Shown here: positions 42,444 through 51,641 of the stretch, one piece after another | Layout of the letters: each line of letters starts with the position of its first letter | How positions within the stretch are numbered: position 1 is the first letter of the stretch | DNA from: ZC4RG30 sp965652645 | GTDB taxonomy: Bacteria > Pseudomonadota > Gammaproteobacteria > Steroidobacterales > Steroidobacteraceae | Direction of reading: 5' to 3' | DNA: 64,000 nt | NCBI GenBank assembly: GCA_965652645.1 | Contig: CBFGXE010000002.1 | Span: forward strand, 106,627-170,626 | Program-made: the position numbers and the translations under genes | Notes under the pieces: model-generated | What the model saw: only the letters and a program-made list of their open reading frames with translations | The model's database searches: none | Told to the model about the DNA's origin: nothing

Positions 42444-43747
42444 GGCGGCTGCTGGCGCTGCTGCCGCTCGCGCTGCTGGCCGCCTGCGGCCGCCAGGATG
42501 GGCGTACCGAGCTCGTGATCCAGCGCTTCTTCGGCGCCTGCCAGGCCGAGTTCGGCACGCTGGCCGACCCGTCGCAGGCCGCCGGCGAGTGCGGAATCAT
42601 CACCGCGATGATCAACCAGTTCGAGGCGGCCAACCCCGACATCCGCGTGGTGGAGAACACCGTGTTCTGGCCCGGCTACGACCAGCTCACCGCGCAGCTG
42701 GCCGCCAACGGGCCACCGGACCTGGTCACCATGCACAGTTCGGCCATCCCGGACTATGACGCCCGCGGCCTGCTCGAGCCGCTGGACGGGGACCTCGCCA
42801 CCGTCGGCATCGATCCGCAGCAGTTCACCGCCGCAGCACGCACGGGCGTGACCGTGGACGGCCGCACCATGGGCCTGCCCATCGACGTGTGGGCACCGCT
42901 GTTCCACATCAACCTGAACCTGTTCCGCGAGGCCGGGCTGGTCGAGGAAGGCAAGCCGCTGATGCCCTCCAGCCCCGAGGAGTTCTTCGCGCACGCCGAG
43001 CAGTTCCGGGAGCGCACCGGCAAGCCCTACTTCATCCAGGTGAGCAACAAGGATTTCGCCGGCCCCATGCGGCTCTTCTATGCCTGGGTGATGCAGCAGG
43101 GCTCACCGCTCTTCACCGACGAGCGGCATGCCGCATTCGACAGCCCCGAGGGCCGGCGCGCGCTGGAGTTCATGAAGGAGCTGTACCAGCGCGGCTTCAG
43201 CGCGAAAAACCTGGACTATGCCGGCGCGGTCTCCGCCTTCCTGAAGGGCGAAGGCGGCATCCTGGTCGACGGCACCTGGATGATCGGCCAGTTCGACGCC
43301 GCCGCGGGCGACGCCACCAGCCCCCTGTACCAGGGTTACGCCGTGCGGCCCTTCCCATTCCTGTTCCACGACCGGCGCGTGTCACTGGTCGACGGTCACA
43401 ATTGGGTGATGCCCCGCGACCCGCGCCGCACGCCCGCCGAGCGCGAGGCCGCGCGGCGCTTCCTTGCCTATTTCGCCGCCAACGACTTCCAGTGGGCGCG
43501 CACCGGCCACTTTCCCGCCTACCAGGCGGTGATCGACAGCGAGGACTGGCAGCAGCTCCCGCACCGTGGCGACATTGCCCTGATCACGCAGATCGGCGAA
43601 CCGCTGCCCAAGTACGTGCGGCGCCAGTCGCCCATCGAATTCATCGTCGGCGAGGAGGCTGCCGCCGCCTTCACCGGGGTCAAGCCCGTGGAGCGCGCGC
43701 TGGCCGACATGCAGCGCCGCGCCGACGAGATCCTGCAGAGTTTCTAA
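42440..43747 (+). CDS. CUT1 sugar-binding lipoprotein
   Basis: 435 aa. Lipoprotein signal RLLALLPLALLAAC. Periplasmic-binding fold of the extracellular-solute-binding family 1 type: FEAANPDIRVVENTVFWPGYDQLTAQLAANGPPDLVTMHSS, LPIDVWAPLFHINLNLFREAG, then GILVDGTWMIGQFDAAAG. An early Cys pair (FFGACQAEF, AGECGIIT) is likely disulfide-bonded. It captures the sugar for the two permeases. The downstream GH51 enzyme implies an arabinose-containing oligosaccharide. Confidence 0.92.
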   Translation: MRRLLALLPLALLAACGRQDGRTELVIQRFFGACQAEFGTLADPSQAAGECGIITAMINQFEAANPDIRVVENTVFWPGYDQLTAQLAANGPPDLVTMHSSAIPDYDARGLLEPLDGDLATVGIDPQQFTAAARTGVTVDGRTMGLPIDVWAPLFHINLNLFREAGLVEEGKPLMPSSPEEFFAHAEQFRERTGKPYFIQVSNKDFAGPMRLFYAWVMQQGSPLFTDERHAAFDSPEGRRALEFMKELYQRGFSAKNLDYAGAVSAFLKGEGGILVDGTWMIGQFDAAAGDATSPLYQGYAVRPFPFLFHDRRVSLVDGHNWVMPRDPRRTPAEREAARRFLAYFAANDFQWARTGHFPAYQAVIDSEDWQQLPHRGDIALITQIGEPLPKYVRRQSPIEFIVGEEAAAAFTGVKPVERALADMQRRADEILQSF

Positions 43748-43757
43748 GGAGGATTGA

Positions 43758-45266
43758 GTGCAACAGGCCCGTGTGATCGCCGATCGCGATTTCGTCATCG
43801 ACCAGCTCGACCGGCGGGTGTTTGGAGCCTTCATCGAACACCTCGGCCGTTGCGTATACGGCGGCGTCCATGAACCGGGCCACCCCACGGCCGACGAAGA
43901 CGGCTTCCGCGGCGACGTGCTGGCGCTCACGCGCGAGCTGGGCGTCACCATCGTGCGCTGGCCCGGCGGCAACTTCGTGTCCGGCTACAACTGGCGCGAT
44001 GGCGTGGGCCCGAAGCAGAAGCGGCCGCGGCGGCTGGACCTCGCCTGGTTCTCCACCGAGACCAACCAGTTCGGCACCAATGAATTCGTGACCTGGTGCC
44101 GCAAGGCCGGCGTCGAGCCGATGATGGCGATCAACCTGGGCACGGCCGGACCGGATGAAGCGCGCCAGCTGGTGGAGTACTGCAACCACCCCGGCGGCAC
44201 GGAATATTCCGACCTGCGCATCGCGCACGGCTACCCGGAACCGCACAACATCCGCTTCTGGTGCCTCGGCAACGAGATGGATGGCCCCTGGCAGATCTGC
44301 CACAAGAACTCGCAGGAATACGGCCGCGCGGCCAAGGAAGCAGCCAAGGTGATGCGCTGGACCTCCGAGGGCCTCACGCTGGCCGCCTGCGGTTCCTCCT
44401 ACCGCGAGATGCCCACCTATGGCGCCTGGGAATACGAGGTGCTGGACCACTGCTTCGAATCGGTGGACTTCATCTCGCTGCACCAGTATTTCCACAACCG
44501 CGAGGGCGACATCGCCCGCTTCTTCACCCACGTCGACAAGCTGGACAGCTTCATCACCGAAGTGGTCGCCATCGCCGACGCCGTGGCGGCACGCCGCCGC
44601 AGCCCGAAGCGCATCATGCTGTCGATGGACGAGTGGAACGTCTGGTACAAGGCACGCACACCGTCTGACCTTGCCAAGCCGGGCTGGCCGGAGGCCCCGA
44701 AGCTGCTGGAAGAGGTGTACAACTTCGAGGACGCCCTGGTGGTCGGCGGCGCGCTGATCACGCTGATCAACCACGCCGACCGCGTGAAGACCGCGTGCCT
44801 GGCGCAGCTCGTCAACGTGATCGGCGCCATCATGACCGAAACCGGCGGCCCCGCCTGGCGCCAGAGCATCTTCCACCCCTTTGCGCAGGCATCGCGCCTG
44901 GCGCGCGGCAACGTGCTGCGGCTGGTCAGGGAGTGCAACACCTTCTCCGCGGGCGATTACGCAGAGGCGCCGCTGCTGCTTTCGACCGTGACGCATGACC
45001 CGGGGACCGGCGCCGTGGCCGTGTTCGCGCTCAACCGCTCGCAGGAGCAGATGGAGTTCACCGCCGACCTGCGCGGACTCGGGACACTCACCGTGTCGGA
45101 GACCTTCGAGCTCAAGCACCACGACCTGAAGGCGACCAACACGCGCGAATCGCCCGACGAGGTGTCGCCGAAGCCGCACCCGGCCTGCGGACTGGCCGGC
45201 GGCAGCCTGAAGGCCACGCTCAAGCCGCTGTCGTGGAACGTGTTCGCATTGCAGGCGGGCGGCTGA
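43758..45266 (+). CDS. Alpha-L-arabinofuranosidase, GH51 family, cytoplasmic
   Basis: 502 aa. GH51 hallmarks: IRWPGG-like VRWPGGNFVSGYNWRDGVGP, acid/base E173 (LGNEMDGPW) and nucleophile E292 (MLSMDEWNVWY), then HPFAQASRLARGNVLR and a C-terminal beta domain. No signal peptide, so it acts in the cytoplasm on imported arabino-oligosaccharides. It starts with a GTG 11 bases after the binding-protein stop, with AAGGAGG upstream. Members release terminal alpha-L-arabinofuranosyl residues; a xylosidase side activity is possible. The last gene of the ABC operon. Confidence 0.95.
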   Translation: MQQARVIADRDFVIDQLDRRVFGAFIEHLGRCVYGGVHEPGHPTADEDGFRGDVLALTRELGVTIVRWPGGNFVSGYNWRDGVGPKQKRPRRLDLAWFSTETNQFGTNEFVTWCRKAGVEPMMAINLGTAGPDEARQLVEYCNHPGGTEYSDLRIAHGYPEPHNIRFWCLGNEMDGPWQICHKNSQEYGRAAKEAAKVMRWTSEGLTLAACGSSYREMPTYGAWEYEVLDHCFESVDFISLHQYFHNREGDIARFFTHVDKLDSFITEVVAIADAVAARRRSPKRIMLSMDEWNVWYKARTPSDLAKPGWPEAPKLLEEVYNFEDALVVGGALITLINHADRVKTACLAQLVNVIGAIMTETGGPAWRQSIFHPFAQASRLARGNVLRLVRECNTFSAGDYAEAPLLLSTVTHDPGTGAVAVFALNRSQEQMEFTADLRGLGTLTVSETFELKHHDLKATNTRESPDEVSPKPHPACGLAGGSLKATLKPLSWNVFALQAGG

Positions 45267-45285
45267 AGCCGCCCGCGGGCAGAAC

Positions 45286-46977
45286 CTACTTCAGGGACGA
45301 GGGTGCCGTACAGGCCCACGACGCCGCCTGCGCTGCATCCCCGCCGGTGTAGCGCGGGTACTCCGGATAGGAGCACATGGGCATGGAGCGCTCCCCCGCA
45401 GTGACCACCTCACTGCGGCCCGGCGCCTTGCCGTTCTCCACCCAGTTGCGCAGCAGCGCGAAGCGGTCGGCATTGCTGGGAACCTGCAACTGCGGCACTG
45501 CTTCGCCATCGCCGTTCACCGTCGCGGATCTTCCCGACAGGCCATGTCCGCCCTGCGGAATCACGTAGAGCCGCGCGAACGAGTCCACCGCCTCCCGCCC
45601 CATCCTGTCCAGCACGGTCTGGTAGAAGTTGAGCTGTTCGCCCGACGCGGCCGTGGTGTCGTCGGTGCCGATGGTGACCAGCAGCTTGCCACCGCGGCGG
45701 CGGAAGGCGCTGAAGTCCGGGTCGGTGGAGTCCAGCCATCCGGAAACCTGCTCCCGTCGTGCGCGGTGTTTCTTCTCGTCCAGGTCCAGCGGATTGGCGG
45801 CGAGGTCCTGCATCACGAAGCCGGTGACGCCGATGGTCCCCTGGTTGCTGAAGAACCGCGCATCCGCGGGTGCGCCCTCCTGGCCCCGGAACCGCTGCGC
45901 CACGAACAGGGCCGCCGAGGTCGTGGGCGCCCACATGCCGAAATCCTTGCGCCCATTGGCGAGAGTCACATCCGCCGGACGGCTGGAGAAGAACAGGTGC
46001 AGGGTTTCGATCTGGCCCGAGGTCAGGCAGGCGGCCGCACTGGTGTCCTCAGGGGCGGGATCCACGTCGCCGGGACAACGCTTCGCCGCCCAGGGATCGC
46101 GCTCGCCGATGCCGTCATTGATGTTGAAGATGGCCCGGCAGTCGAAATAGTTGCCCATGATTCCATCGGCAAGCCCATCGAGCTTGTCGCAGCGGCGCAT
46201 GAACTCGGCCACCACGGCGGCAGCCTTGGCGGGTGGAACCCGGTTGCCTAGCGGCACTTCCTGGATGCGCATGTGGGCCCGCGACATCATCAGGGAGGAG
46301 AAGCCCACGATCGGCACCGTGGACATCACGCCGTGGTAGTCGGCCGGATAACGCTGCGCCACGGTCAGGCCCTCGCGGCCTCCCTGCGAGGTGCCGACGA
46401 AGTAGTTGAACTGCGGGCGCGCGCCATAGGCCCGCTCCACCAGGACCATGGCCACGTCATGGGTCTTCTTCAGCTGAAGGTAGCCGAAGTTGCGGATGGC
46501 CTCGTCATTGAGCGCCCACTGGGTGTCGCCGGTGGCGTGGCCGGAATCGCTGCCGTAGGTCGCGAAGCCTTGCGCAAGATGCCCCGCCCCGCCGAAGCCA
46601 CCGGCCAGCCCCGGCACGGTGCCGTTCATGCCGCCTCCGCCCAGGTGCACGGCGCGGCGGTTCCACTGCGCCGGCAGCGCAACCCCGAAGCGGATGGGCC
46701 GCGCGGTGTCGGCCTTGTCCACGGGCAGGATGCTGCCGTTGACCATGCAGTGCGCAGGTGTATTGCCCGACGCGGCCACCCAGCGGAAGGCATCGAGCGT
46801 GACGCCGCCGACCGGTTCCCCGACCTGCGAGGCCTTGATTCCGGCCTTGAGGGCATCGCTGGTGCAGGCGGCTTCGGAGAGGGCCGGCTCCGCGGAAAAC
46901 GCGAGCGTTGCCGGTCCCAGCAGGGCCAATGTCGTGAATATCCTGCGCGCCGTCCCGAAACCTTGCGATCGATTCAT
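45286..46977 (-). CDS. Tannase/feruloyl esterase family protein, exported
   Basis: 563 aa. Signal peptide (FTTLALLGPATLAFSA). The nucleophile motif is GTSQGGREG (FVGTSQGGREGLTVAQRYP); family members usually have CSxGGRQ. Other family marks are VHLGGGGMNGTVPG, YGSDSGHATGD, AAACLTSGQIETL, and the end region VIPQGGHGLSGRS with the catalytic His. Cys pairs (AACTSDALK, RRCDKLDG, CPGDVD) are consistent with secretion. It hydrolyses ester-linked phenolic acids such as gallate or ferulate. Expected with the neighbouring plant-polysaccharide genes. ATG 46977 has GCAGGTGGG upstream. Confidence 0.9.
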   Translation of the reverse strand: MNRSQGFGTARRIFTTLALLGPATLAFSAEPALSEAACTSDALKAGIKASQVGEPVGGVTLDAFRWVAASGNTPAHCMVNGSILPVDKADTARPIRFGVALPAQWNRRAVHLGGGGMNGTVPGLAGGFGGAGHLAQGFATYGSDSGHATGDTQWALNDEAIRNFGYLQLKKTHDVAMVLVERAYGARPQFNYFVGTSQGGREGLTVAQRYPADYHGVMSTVPIVGFSSLMMSRAHMRIQEVPLGNRVPPAKAAAVVAEFMRRCDKLDGLADGIMGNYFDCRAIFNINDGIGERDPWAAKRCPGDVDPAPEDTSAAACLTSGQIETLHLFFSSRPADVTLANGRKDFGMWAPTTSAALFVAQRFRGQEGAPADARFFSNQGTIGVTGFVMQDLAANPLDLDEKKHRARREQVSGWLDSTDPDFSAFRRRGGKLLVTIGTDDTTAASGEQLNFYQTVLDRMGREAVDSFARLYVIPQGGHGLSGRSATVNGDGEAVPQLQVPSNADRFALLRNWVENGKAPGRSEVVTAGERSMPMCSYPEYPRYTGGDAAQAASWACTAPSSLK

Positions 46978-47067
46978 GTGCCCACCTGCCGGATTGTGAT
47001 CCGCAGGCATCTTAAATGTCCGGGCGCTCCCGCCAGCGCACAGCTGGCCCGGGGGCCATCCGGAAGG

Positions 47068-47841
47068 CTATCGCTCCGGCTTGCGGAACAGCAGCGCGAT
47101 GCGGTCGGTGCGGTCGTTGATCGCCTGGTTGCCCACCTCGAGCGTGAGGTCGTCGTTGGGCCGGAAGTAGATGTTGCTGAAGTCCACCAGCACGAAACCG
47201 GCGTCCTGCACCTCCTTGATCACCTGCACCGGGTCGACGCGACGGCCGTTCTCGCGCGTGCCGGGCTCGTTGTGCCGGCGCGTGTGGTCGACGATGCCGT
47301 AGTAGCCGCCTGGCTTCAGCGCATCGAACACGGACTTGTTCACGGTGGCACGGTCCGCCACCGAGAAGTTGTGATAGTTGCGGAAGGTCACCGCGAGGTC
47401 CACGGGCGCCACGTTCCACTTGCCCGACGGCCCGAAGGGACCACCGCTGCCCGTGCCGGTGCCACCCCAGCCCACCTCTTCCACCTTTTCCAGCCCGGGC
47501 AGGCCGGCGATGGCCTTGAACTGGTCGGCATAGCGGCCGGGCGGATGCGTGACGTACAGCTTGCCCTTGTCCTTGAGCACCGGGCCCAGGATCTTCGTGA
47601 ACCAGCCACCGGCGGGCAGGATCTCGATGACACGCATGTCCTCGCGCATGCGGAAGAAGCTGAGGATTTCCACCGGCAGGCGGTTCACGTCGCGGGCCTT
47701 TTCCGCAGGCGTGCGGATCTCCGATTCCATGGCGGCGAGCACGCGTTGCTGGAACGGCGTGGGTGCGGACTGCTCCGCAGCCCAGGCAGGCAGTGCGGCA
47801 AGCAGGAAAATCGGGAAGCAGGTGCGGCGGCGCATGGACAT
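47068..47841 (-). CDS. Exported class I SAM-dependent methyltransferase-like protein
   Basis: 257 aa. Signal peptide (TCFPIFLLAALPAWAAE), unusual for a methyltransferase. The body has a methyltransferase-like fold: DMRVIEILPAGGWFTKILGPVLKDKGKLYVT (degenerate glycine loop), VDLAVTFRNYHNFSV, FDALKPGGYYGIVDH and GFVLVDFSNIYF. This matches the COG4798 group, secreted predicted methyltransferases common in sphingomonads and relatives, of unknown function. ATG 47841 has an AAGGAG Shine-Dalgarno. Confidence 0.8.
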   Translation of the reverse strand: MSMRRRTCFPIFLLAALPAWAAEQSAPTPFQQRVLAAMESEIRTPAEKARDVNRLPVEILSFFRMREDMRVIEILPAGGWFTKILGPVLKDKGKLYVTHPPGRYADQFKAIAGLPGLEKVEEVGWGGTGTGSGGPFGPSGKWNVAPVDLAVTFRNYHNFSVADRATVNKSVFDALKPGGYYGIVDHTRRHNEPGTRENGRRVDPVQVIKEVQDAGFVLVDFSNIYFRPNDDLTLEVGNQAINDRTDRIALLFRKPER

Positions 47842-47923
47842 GGCACGTCTCCTTGCATGACGGAAACGGAAAGATAGCAAAGCTGCGGCGCCCCGCGTCG
47901 CCGCAAACCGAAATGCCGGCCGG

Positions 47924-50014
47924 TCAGCGACTCAGCTGCTTCCAGAGGAAGGTGTATGCCAGGGCATTCATGTGTGCCGCCTGGGCGTTGTTCGCCGATC
48001 CGCCGTGGCCACCCTCGATGTTCTCGTAGTAGCGCACGTCTTTCCCTGCGGCCTCCATCTTCGCCATCATCTTGCGCGCATGGCCCGGGTGCACGCGGTC
48101 GTCGCGCGTGGAGGTGGTGAACAGCGTGGGCGGATAGTCCTTCGCCGGATCAACCAGGTGGTAGGGCGAGAAGGTGCGGATGAATTCCCAGTCCGCCGTG
48201 TCCGGGTCGCCGTACTCGGCCATCCATGAGGCACCGGCCAGCAGCTTGCTGTAGCGCTGCATGTCGAGCAGCGGCACCTGGATCACGATGGCGCCGAACT
48301 TCTCCGGATAGTGCACCAGCATGTTGCCCATCAGCAGCCCGCCGTTGCTGCCGCCCATGGTGCCGAGGTGCTGCGGGGAGGTGATGGAGCGCGCGACCAG
48401 GTCGTCGGCGACGGCGGCGAAATCCTCGTAGGCGCGGTGCCGGTTCTCGCGCAGGGCCGCCTGGTGCCAGCGCGGGCCGTACTCGCCGCCGCCGCGGATG
48501 TTGGCCAGCACGTAGACCCCGCCCTTCTCCAGCCAGCTCTTGCCCATGCCGCCGGAATAGGAAGGCGTCATCGCCACCTCGAAGCCGCCGTAGCCGTAGA
48601 GCAGCGTGGGGGCCTTGCCGTCGAACTTGAGGTCCTTCGGGCGCACGAGGAAATACGGCACGCGGGTGCCGTCCTTCGAGGCGACGAAGTGCTGTTCGAT
48701 CACGTGCTTCGAGCCGTCGAAGAACGCGGGATTGGACTTCAGCACCTCCGGCTTGCGGCCGATCTCCGCCAGCGACAACGTGGTGGGCGTGAGGAAGTCG
48801 GCGGACACCAGCCAGACCGCATTGCTCTCGTCCGGGTCCACTGCCTGCACGTCGATGGTGCCGAAGGTGGGAGCGCCCGTGAACGTGGCGCGCTTCCACT
48901 CGCCCTTGCCGGGCGTGAGCACGAACAGCCGGTTCTTCACGTCCTCCATCACGTTGAGCACGAGGTGGTCGCGCGTCCAGGTGAACGCCGCCAGCGAGGA
49001 CTTGTCGGTGGGCTCGAACAGCGCCACGAATTCCCGCCCGCCGGCCATGAAGTCATCGAAACGCGCGGCGATCAGGGCGCCGGCCGGCCAGGTGCGTCCG
49101 CCCACCTCCCAGGGTTCGCGCAGCTGCAGCACCAGCCACTCCTTGTGCACACCCTTCTGCGCCGAGTCGGGCGCGTCGATGCGTGCCAGGCTGCCGTCGG
49201 CGCGGCGCAGGTACAGCTCGTCTTCATAGAAGGCGATGGTGCGGCTGACGAAGTCACGCACGTAGCCCGGGGTATGGTCACGCATGGCCGCGATGTACAT
49301 GTCGCCGGGCTTGCCCTCATACACGGTCTTCGCCCCGGACAGCGGCGTGCCACGCTTCCACTCCTTCACGATGTTGGGATAGCCGGAGCTGGTCAGCGTG
49401 CCGGGACCGAAATCGGTGTACACATACACCGTGTCCTCGTCGATCCAGCCCAGGGCGCCCTTGGCCTCGGGGCGGAAGAAGCCATCCTTCACCCAGGTCT
49501 TGCTCACCAGGTCGAACTCGCGCGTGACATCGGCGTCGGATCCACCCGGCGACAGCGCGATGAGGCAGCGGCGATAGTCGGGCTTCAGGCACTCGGCGCC
49601 ATGCCACACCCATTTCGTGCCCTCCTCCGCGTTCAGCGCATCCAGGTCGAGCACGGTCTCCCACTTCGGGTCGGCCTTGCGGTACTCCTGCAGCGTAGTG
49701 CGGCGCCAGATGCCACGTTCGTGGTTCCGGTCCTTCCAGAAGTTGTAGTAGTGGTCGCCGATCTTCTCGACGGCGGGGATCTTCGCGTCCGAGTCGAGGA
49801 TGGCGCGGATGTCGGCCTCCATGCGACGGAAGTCCTCGCCCGCTGCCAGCTCCGCCTCGGCCCTGGCGTTGCGCTCGCGCACCCAGTCGAGCGCACGCTC
49901 GCCCTCGACGTCCTCCAGCCACTCGTGTGGATCGCCGGCAGCGGAGGGTCCGGAAGGCGTGCAGCCGGCCAGCATCAGTCCCGCCACCAGGCAGGCAAGG
50001 GGAATTTTGGACAT
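47924..50014 (-). CDS. Prolyl oligopeptidase family serine peptidase (S9A), lipoprotein
   Basis: 696 aa. Lipoprotein signal LACLVAGLMLAGC. An N-terminal seven-bladed propeller (about residues 60-420; repeated WL/WK segments and HEWLED start) caps the catalytic domain. The catalytic triad is in GGSNGGLLMGN (Ser), STRDDRVHPGH (Asp) and NIEGGHGGSAN (His). YGYGGFEVAMTPSYS and NIRGGGEYGPRWHQAALR are S9A hallmarks. It cleaves short peptides after proline in the periplasm. The ATG at 50014 follows GAGGGAGC. The gene is monocistronic or first before the methyltransferase-like gene (82-base gap). Confidence 0.95.
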   Translation of the reverse strand: MSKIPLACLVAGLMLAGCTPSGPSAAGDPHEWLEDVEGERALDWVRERNARAEAELAAGEDFRRMEADIRAILDSDAKIPAVEKIGDHYYNFWKDRNHERGIWRRTTLQEYRKADPKWETVLDLDALNAEEGTKWVWHGAECLKPDYRRCLIALSPGGSDADVTREFDLVSKTWVKDGFFRPEAKGALGWIDEDTVYVYTDFGPGTLTSSGYPNIVKEWKRGTPLSGAKTVYEGKPGDMYIAAMRDHTPGYVRDFVSRTIAFYEDELYLRRADGSLARIDAPDSAQKGVHKEWLVLQLREPWEVGGRTWPAGALIAARFDDFMAGGREFVALFEPTDKSSLAAFTWTRDHLVLNVMEDVKNRLFVLTPGKGEWKRATFTGAPTFGTIDVQAVDPDESNAVWLVSADFLTPTTLSLAEIGRKPEVLKSNPAFFDGSKHVIEQHFVASKDGTRVPYFLVRPKDLKFDGKAPTLLYGYGGFEVAMTPSYSGGMGKSWLEKGGVYVLANIRGGGEYGPRWHQAALRENRHRAYEDFAAVADDLVARSITSPQHLGTMGGSNGGLLMGNMLVHYPEKFGAIVIQVPLLDMQRYSKLLAGASWMAEYGDPDTADWEFIRTFSPYHLVDPAKDYPPTLFTTSTRDDRVHPGHARKMMAKMEAAGKDVRYYENIEGGHGGSANNAQAAHMNALAYTFLWKQLSR

Positions 50015-50041
50015 GCGGCGCTCCCTCTCAATTGGCAGACC

Positions 50042-50437
50042 TCAATTCGCGGACCGTAGCAATCCGGCCACCAGCCCCACAAGGGCAGCCCCCAGCATGC
50101 CCAGTGATGGCAATGCCGTGAGCGCGAAACCCAGCGCGCGCGTGCGCGGATCGCGCACGTAACTGCGGAAGTACAGCAGCCGCCCGATGATCCACACCAC
50201 GCCCACCGCCGCGGCCAGGCGGGGGTCGAACACCCAGGCGAACAACACGATGGCCGGAATGAAGACCACCAGCTGCTCCAGCGTGTTCATCTGCACCCGG
50301 TAGTAGCGCTCGAACATCTCGTGCCCGGTGGTGGCCGGCGCCGGGCAGCCGTAGCGACCGCGGGCCCGGGCCACGGCAAAGCCGAAGGCGAAGAACTCGA
50401 ACACGGCGATGATGATGACGATGCCTACCCAGGCCAT
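50042..50437 (-). CDS. MAPEG family membrane protein
   Basis: 131 aa, four hydrophobic helices. Pattern AWVGIVIIIAVFEFFAFGFAVARARGRYGCPAPATTGHEMFERYYRVQMNTLEQLVVFIPAIVLFAW, with the ERYYRVQMNTLEQ motif typical of MAPEG proteins (glutathione S-transferase/leukotriene synthase relatives). It may have glutathione transferase activity. It starts 39 bases downstream of the TauE/SafE gene and ends 27 bases before the S9 peptidase gene on the same strand. Confidence 0.9.
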   Translation of the reverse strand: MAWVGIVIIIAVFEFFAFGFAVARARGRYGCPAPATTGHEMFERYYRVQMNTLEQLVVFIPAIVLFAWVFDPRLAAAVGVVWIIGRLLYFRSYVRDPRTRALGFALTALPSLGMLGAALVGLVAGLLRSAN

Positions 50438-50476
50438 GGCAAAGCTCCCGAACCAGCGAGACCGGGAGGATACCTG

Positions 50477-51214
50477 CTACAACGCGCGGCGGATCAGCTC
50501 CAGCGCGACCAGGCTCAGGAGGACCCTGAAAACCTGGCGGAACACCGGCTCGGGCACCCGGGTGAGCAGCCGGCTGCCGAGGGCGGTGCCGGCAAATCCC
50601 GCGGCGATCATCACCGCGATCAGCGGCAGGTACTGGCCGAAGGCGAACCCCAGCGCCACGAACACGGCCACCTTGAACACGTGCACCAGCGAGTTGAGCA
50701 CGGCGTGCGTGGCCACCAGCTGCTGGCGCCCGGGAATGCCGCGCACGAAGGCCGCCACCAGCGGGCCGGCCGCGCCGACTACCATGCCCACGGCCGAAAC
50801 CACCATGCCGCCCACGAACTGTACGGCGCGGCTGCTGGCGATCACGCGCGGTTGCGGCAGCCAGGTGGTCACCAGCACGAAGACGCCGATGGCGGCCGCG
50901 AACCAGCGCTCCGGCAGCACGCTGGCGAAACTGCCGCCCACCACCGAACCGATGGCCGCCCCCAGCGCCACCCAGAGGATGAAGGACCAGCGGATGTGGC
51001 GGCGCATCAGCCAGGCGCGTCCGGCATTGCTGCCCAGCTGCACGCAGCCGTGCACGGGCACCACCACCATGGGGGGCAGCAGCAGCGTCATCGCGGCGAT
51101 CAGCAGCGACCCGCCGCCCAGGGAGAACGTGGCGGTGACCAGTGAGGTGAGGAAGCTGAGGGCCACCAGCCCCAGCGTGGGCCATTCCCCCAGTCCGGGT
51201 GCGAGTTGCGGCAC
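50477..51214 (-). CDS. TauE/SafE family sulfite exporter-like membrane protein
   Basis: 245 aa, about eight hydrophobic segments. TSLVTATFSLGGGSLLIAAMTLLLPPMVVVPVHGCVQL and a repeat-like second half (VSAVGMVVGAAGPLVAAFVRGI, VATHAVLNSLVHVFKV) show the inverted duplication of the TauE/SafE (DUF81) family. The substrate is uncertain; members carry sulfite, sulfoacetate or other anions. GTG start at 51214; the DUF3297 gene ends 30 bases upstream on the same strand. Confidence 0.9.
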   Translation of the reverse strand: MPQLAPGLGEWPTLGLVALSFLTSLVTATFSLGGGSLLIAAMTLLLPPMVVVPVHGCVQLGSNAGRAWLMRRHIRWSFILWVALGAAIGSVVGGSFASVLPERWFAAAIGVFVLVTTWLPQPRVIASSRAVQFVGGMVVSAVGMVVGAAGPLVAAFVRGIPGRQQLVATHAVLNSLVHVFKVAVFVALGFAFGQYLPLIAVMIAAGFAGTALGSRLLTRVPEPVFRQVFRVLLSLVALELIRRAL

Positions 51215-51244
51215 GAGGCCTGCCTGCTCGGGGCGCCGGCCCGC

Positions 51245-51481
51245 TCAGTCCTTGAAGAAAGGCTCGACCTTGCCCTTGAGCGTGATGGTCAGTGGCTTGC
51301 CGCGCCGGTCCAGCGTCCGCCCCACCGCGGAGCGGATCCAGCCCTCGGAGATGCAGTATTCCTCGACATTGGTGCGCTCCACCCCGTTGAAGCGGATGCC
51401 GATGTTCCGCGAGAGCAGCTTCTCGTCGTAATAGCGGCTGGAAGGATCGACGCAGAGTCGGTCGGGGAAGGTATCGGTCAC
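51245..51481 (-). CDS. DUF3297 family protein
   Basis: 78 aa. I recognise DUF3297 by FPDRLCVDPSSRYYDEKLL, RNIGIRFNGVERTNVEEYCISEGWIR and GKPLTITLKGKVEPFFKD. The family is of unknown function and found in proteobacteria. The GTG at 51481 has a GGAGA Shine-Dalgarno seven bases upstream and starts where family members start; the ATG at 51502 lacks one. First gene of the leftward run DUF3297-TauE/SafE-MAPEG. Confidence 0.85.
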   Translation of the reverse strand: MTDTFPDRLCVDPSSRYYDEKLLSRNIGIRFNGVERTNVEEYCISEGWIRSAVGRTLDRRGKPLTITLKGKVEPFFKD

Positions 51482-51641
51482 TGGGCTGTCTCCGGATTCC
51501 ATGGCGCCGATTATGCCGCCCTGCCGCTTCCAGGACAGCCCCGATACGCTGTTCGAAGGGCGGCAGGAAGGTTGCTGCCGTGGTCCTGTTCCCGTCCGCG
51601 CCGCGCCGGTATCGTTGTGGCCTGGCATCCGGGGGATCGAA

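Noticed and set aside
48311..50059. 582-residue plus-strand open frame
   Set aside because: Antisense to the S9 peptidase, whose catalytic motifs are intact on the other strand; the antisense product is His/Gly/Arg-rich nonsense.
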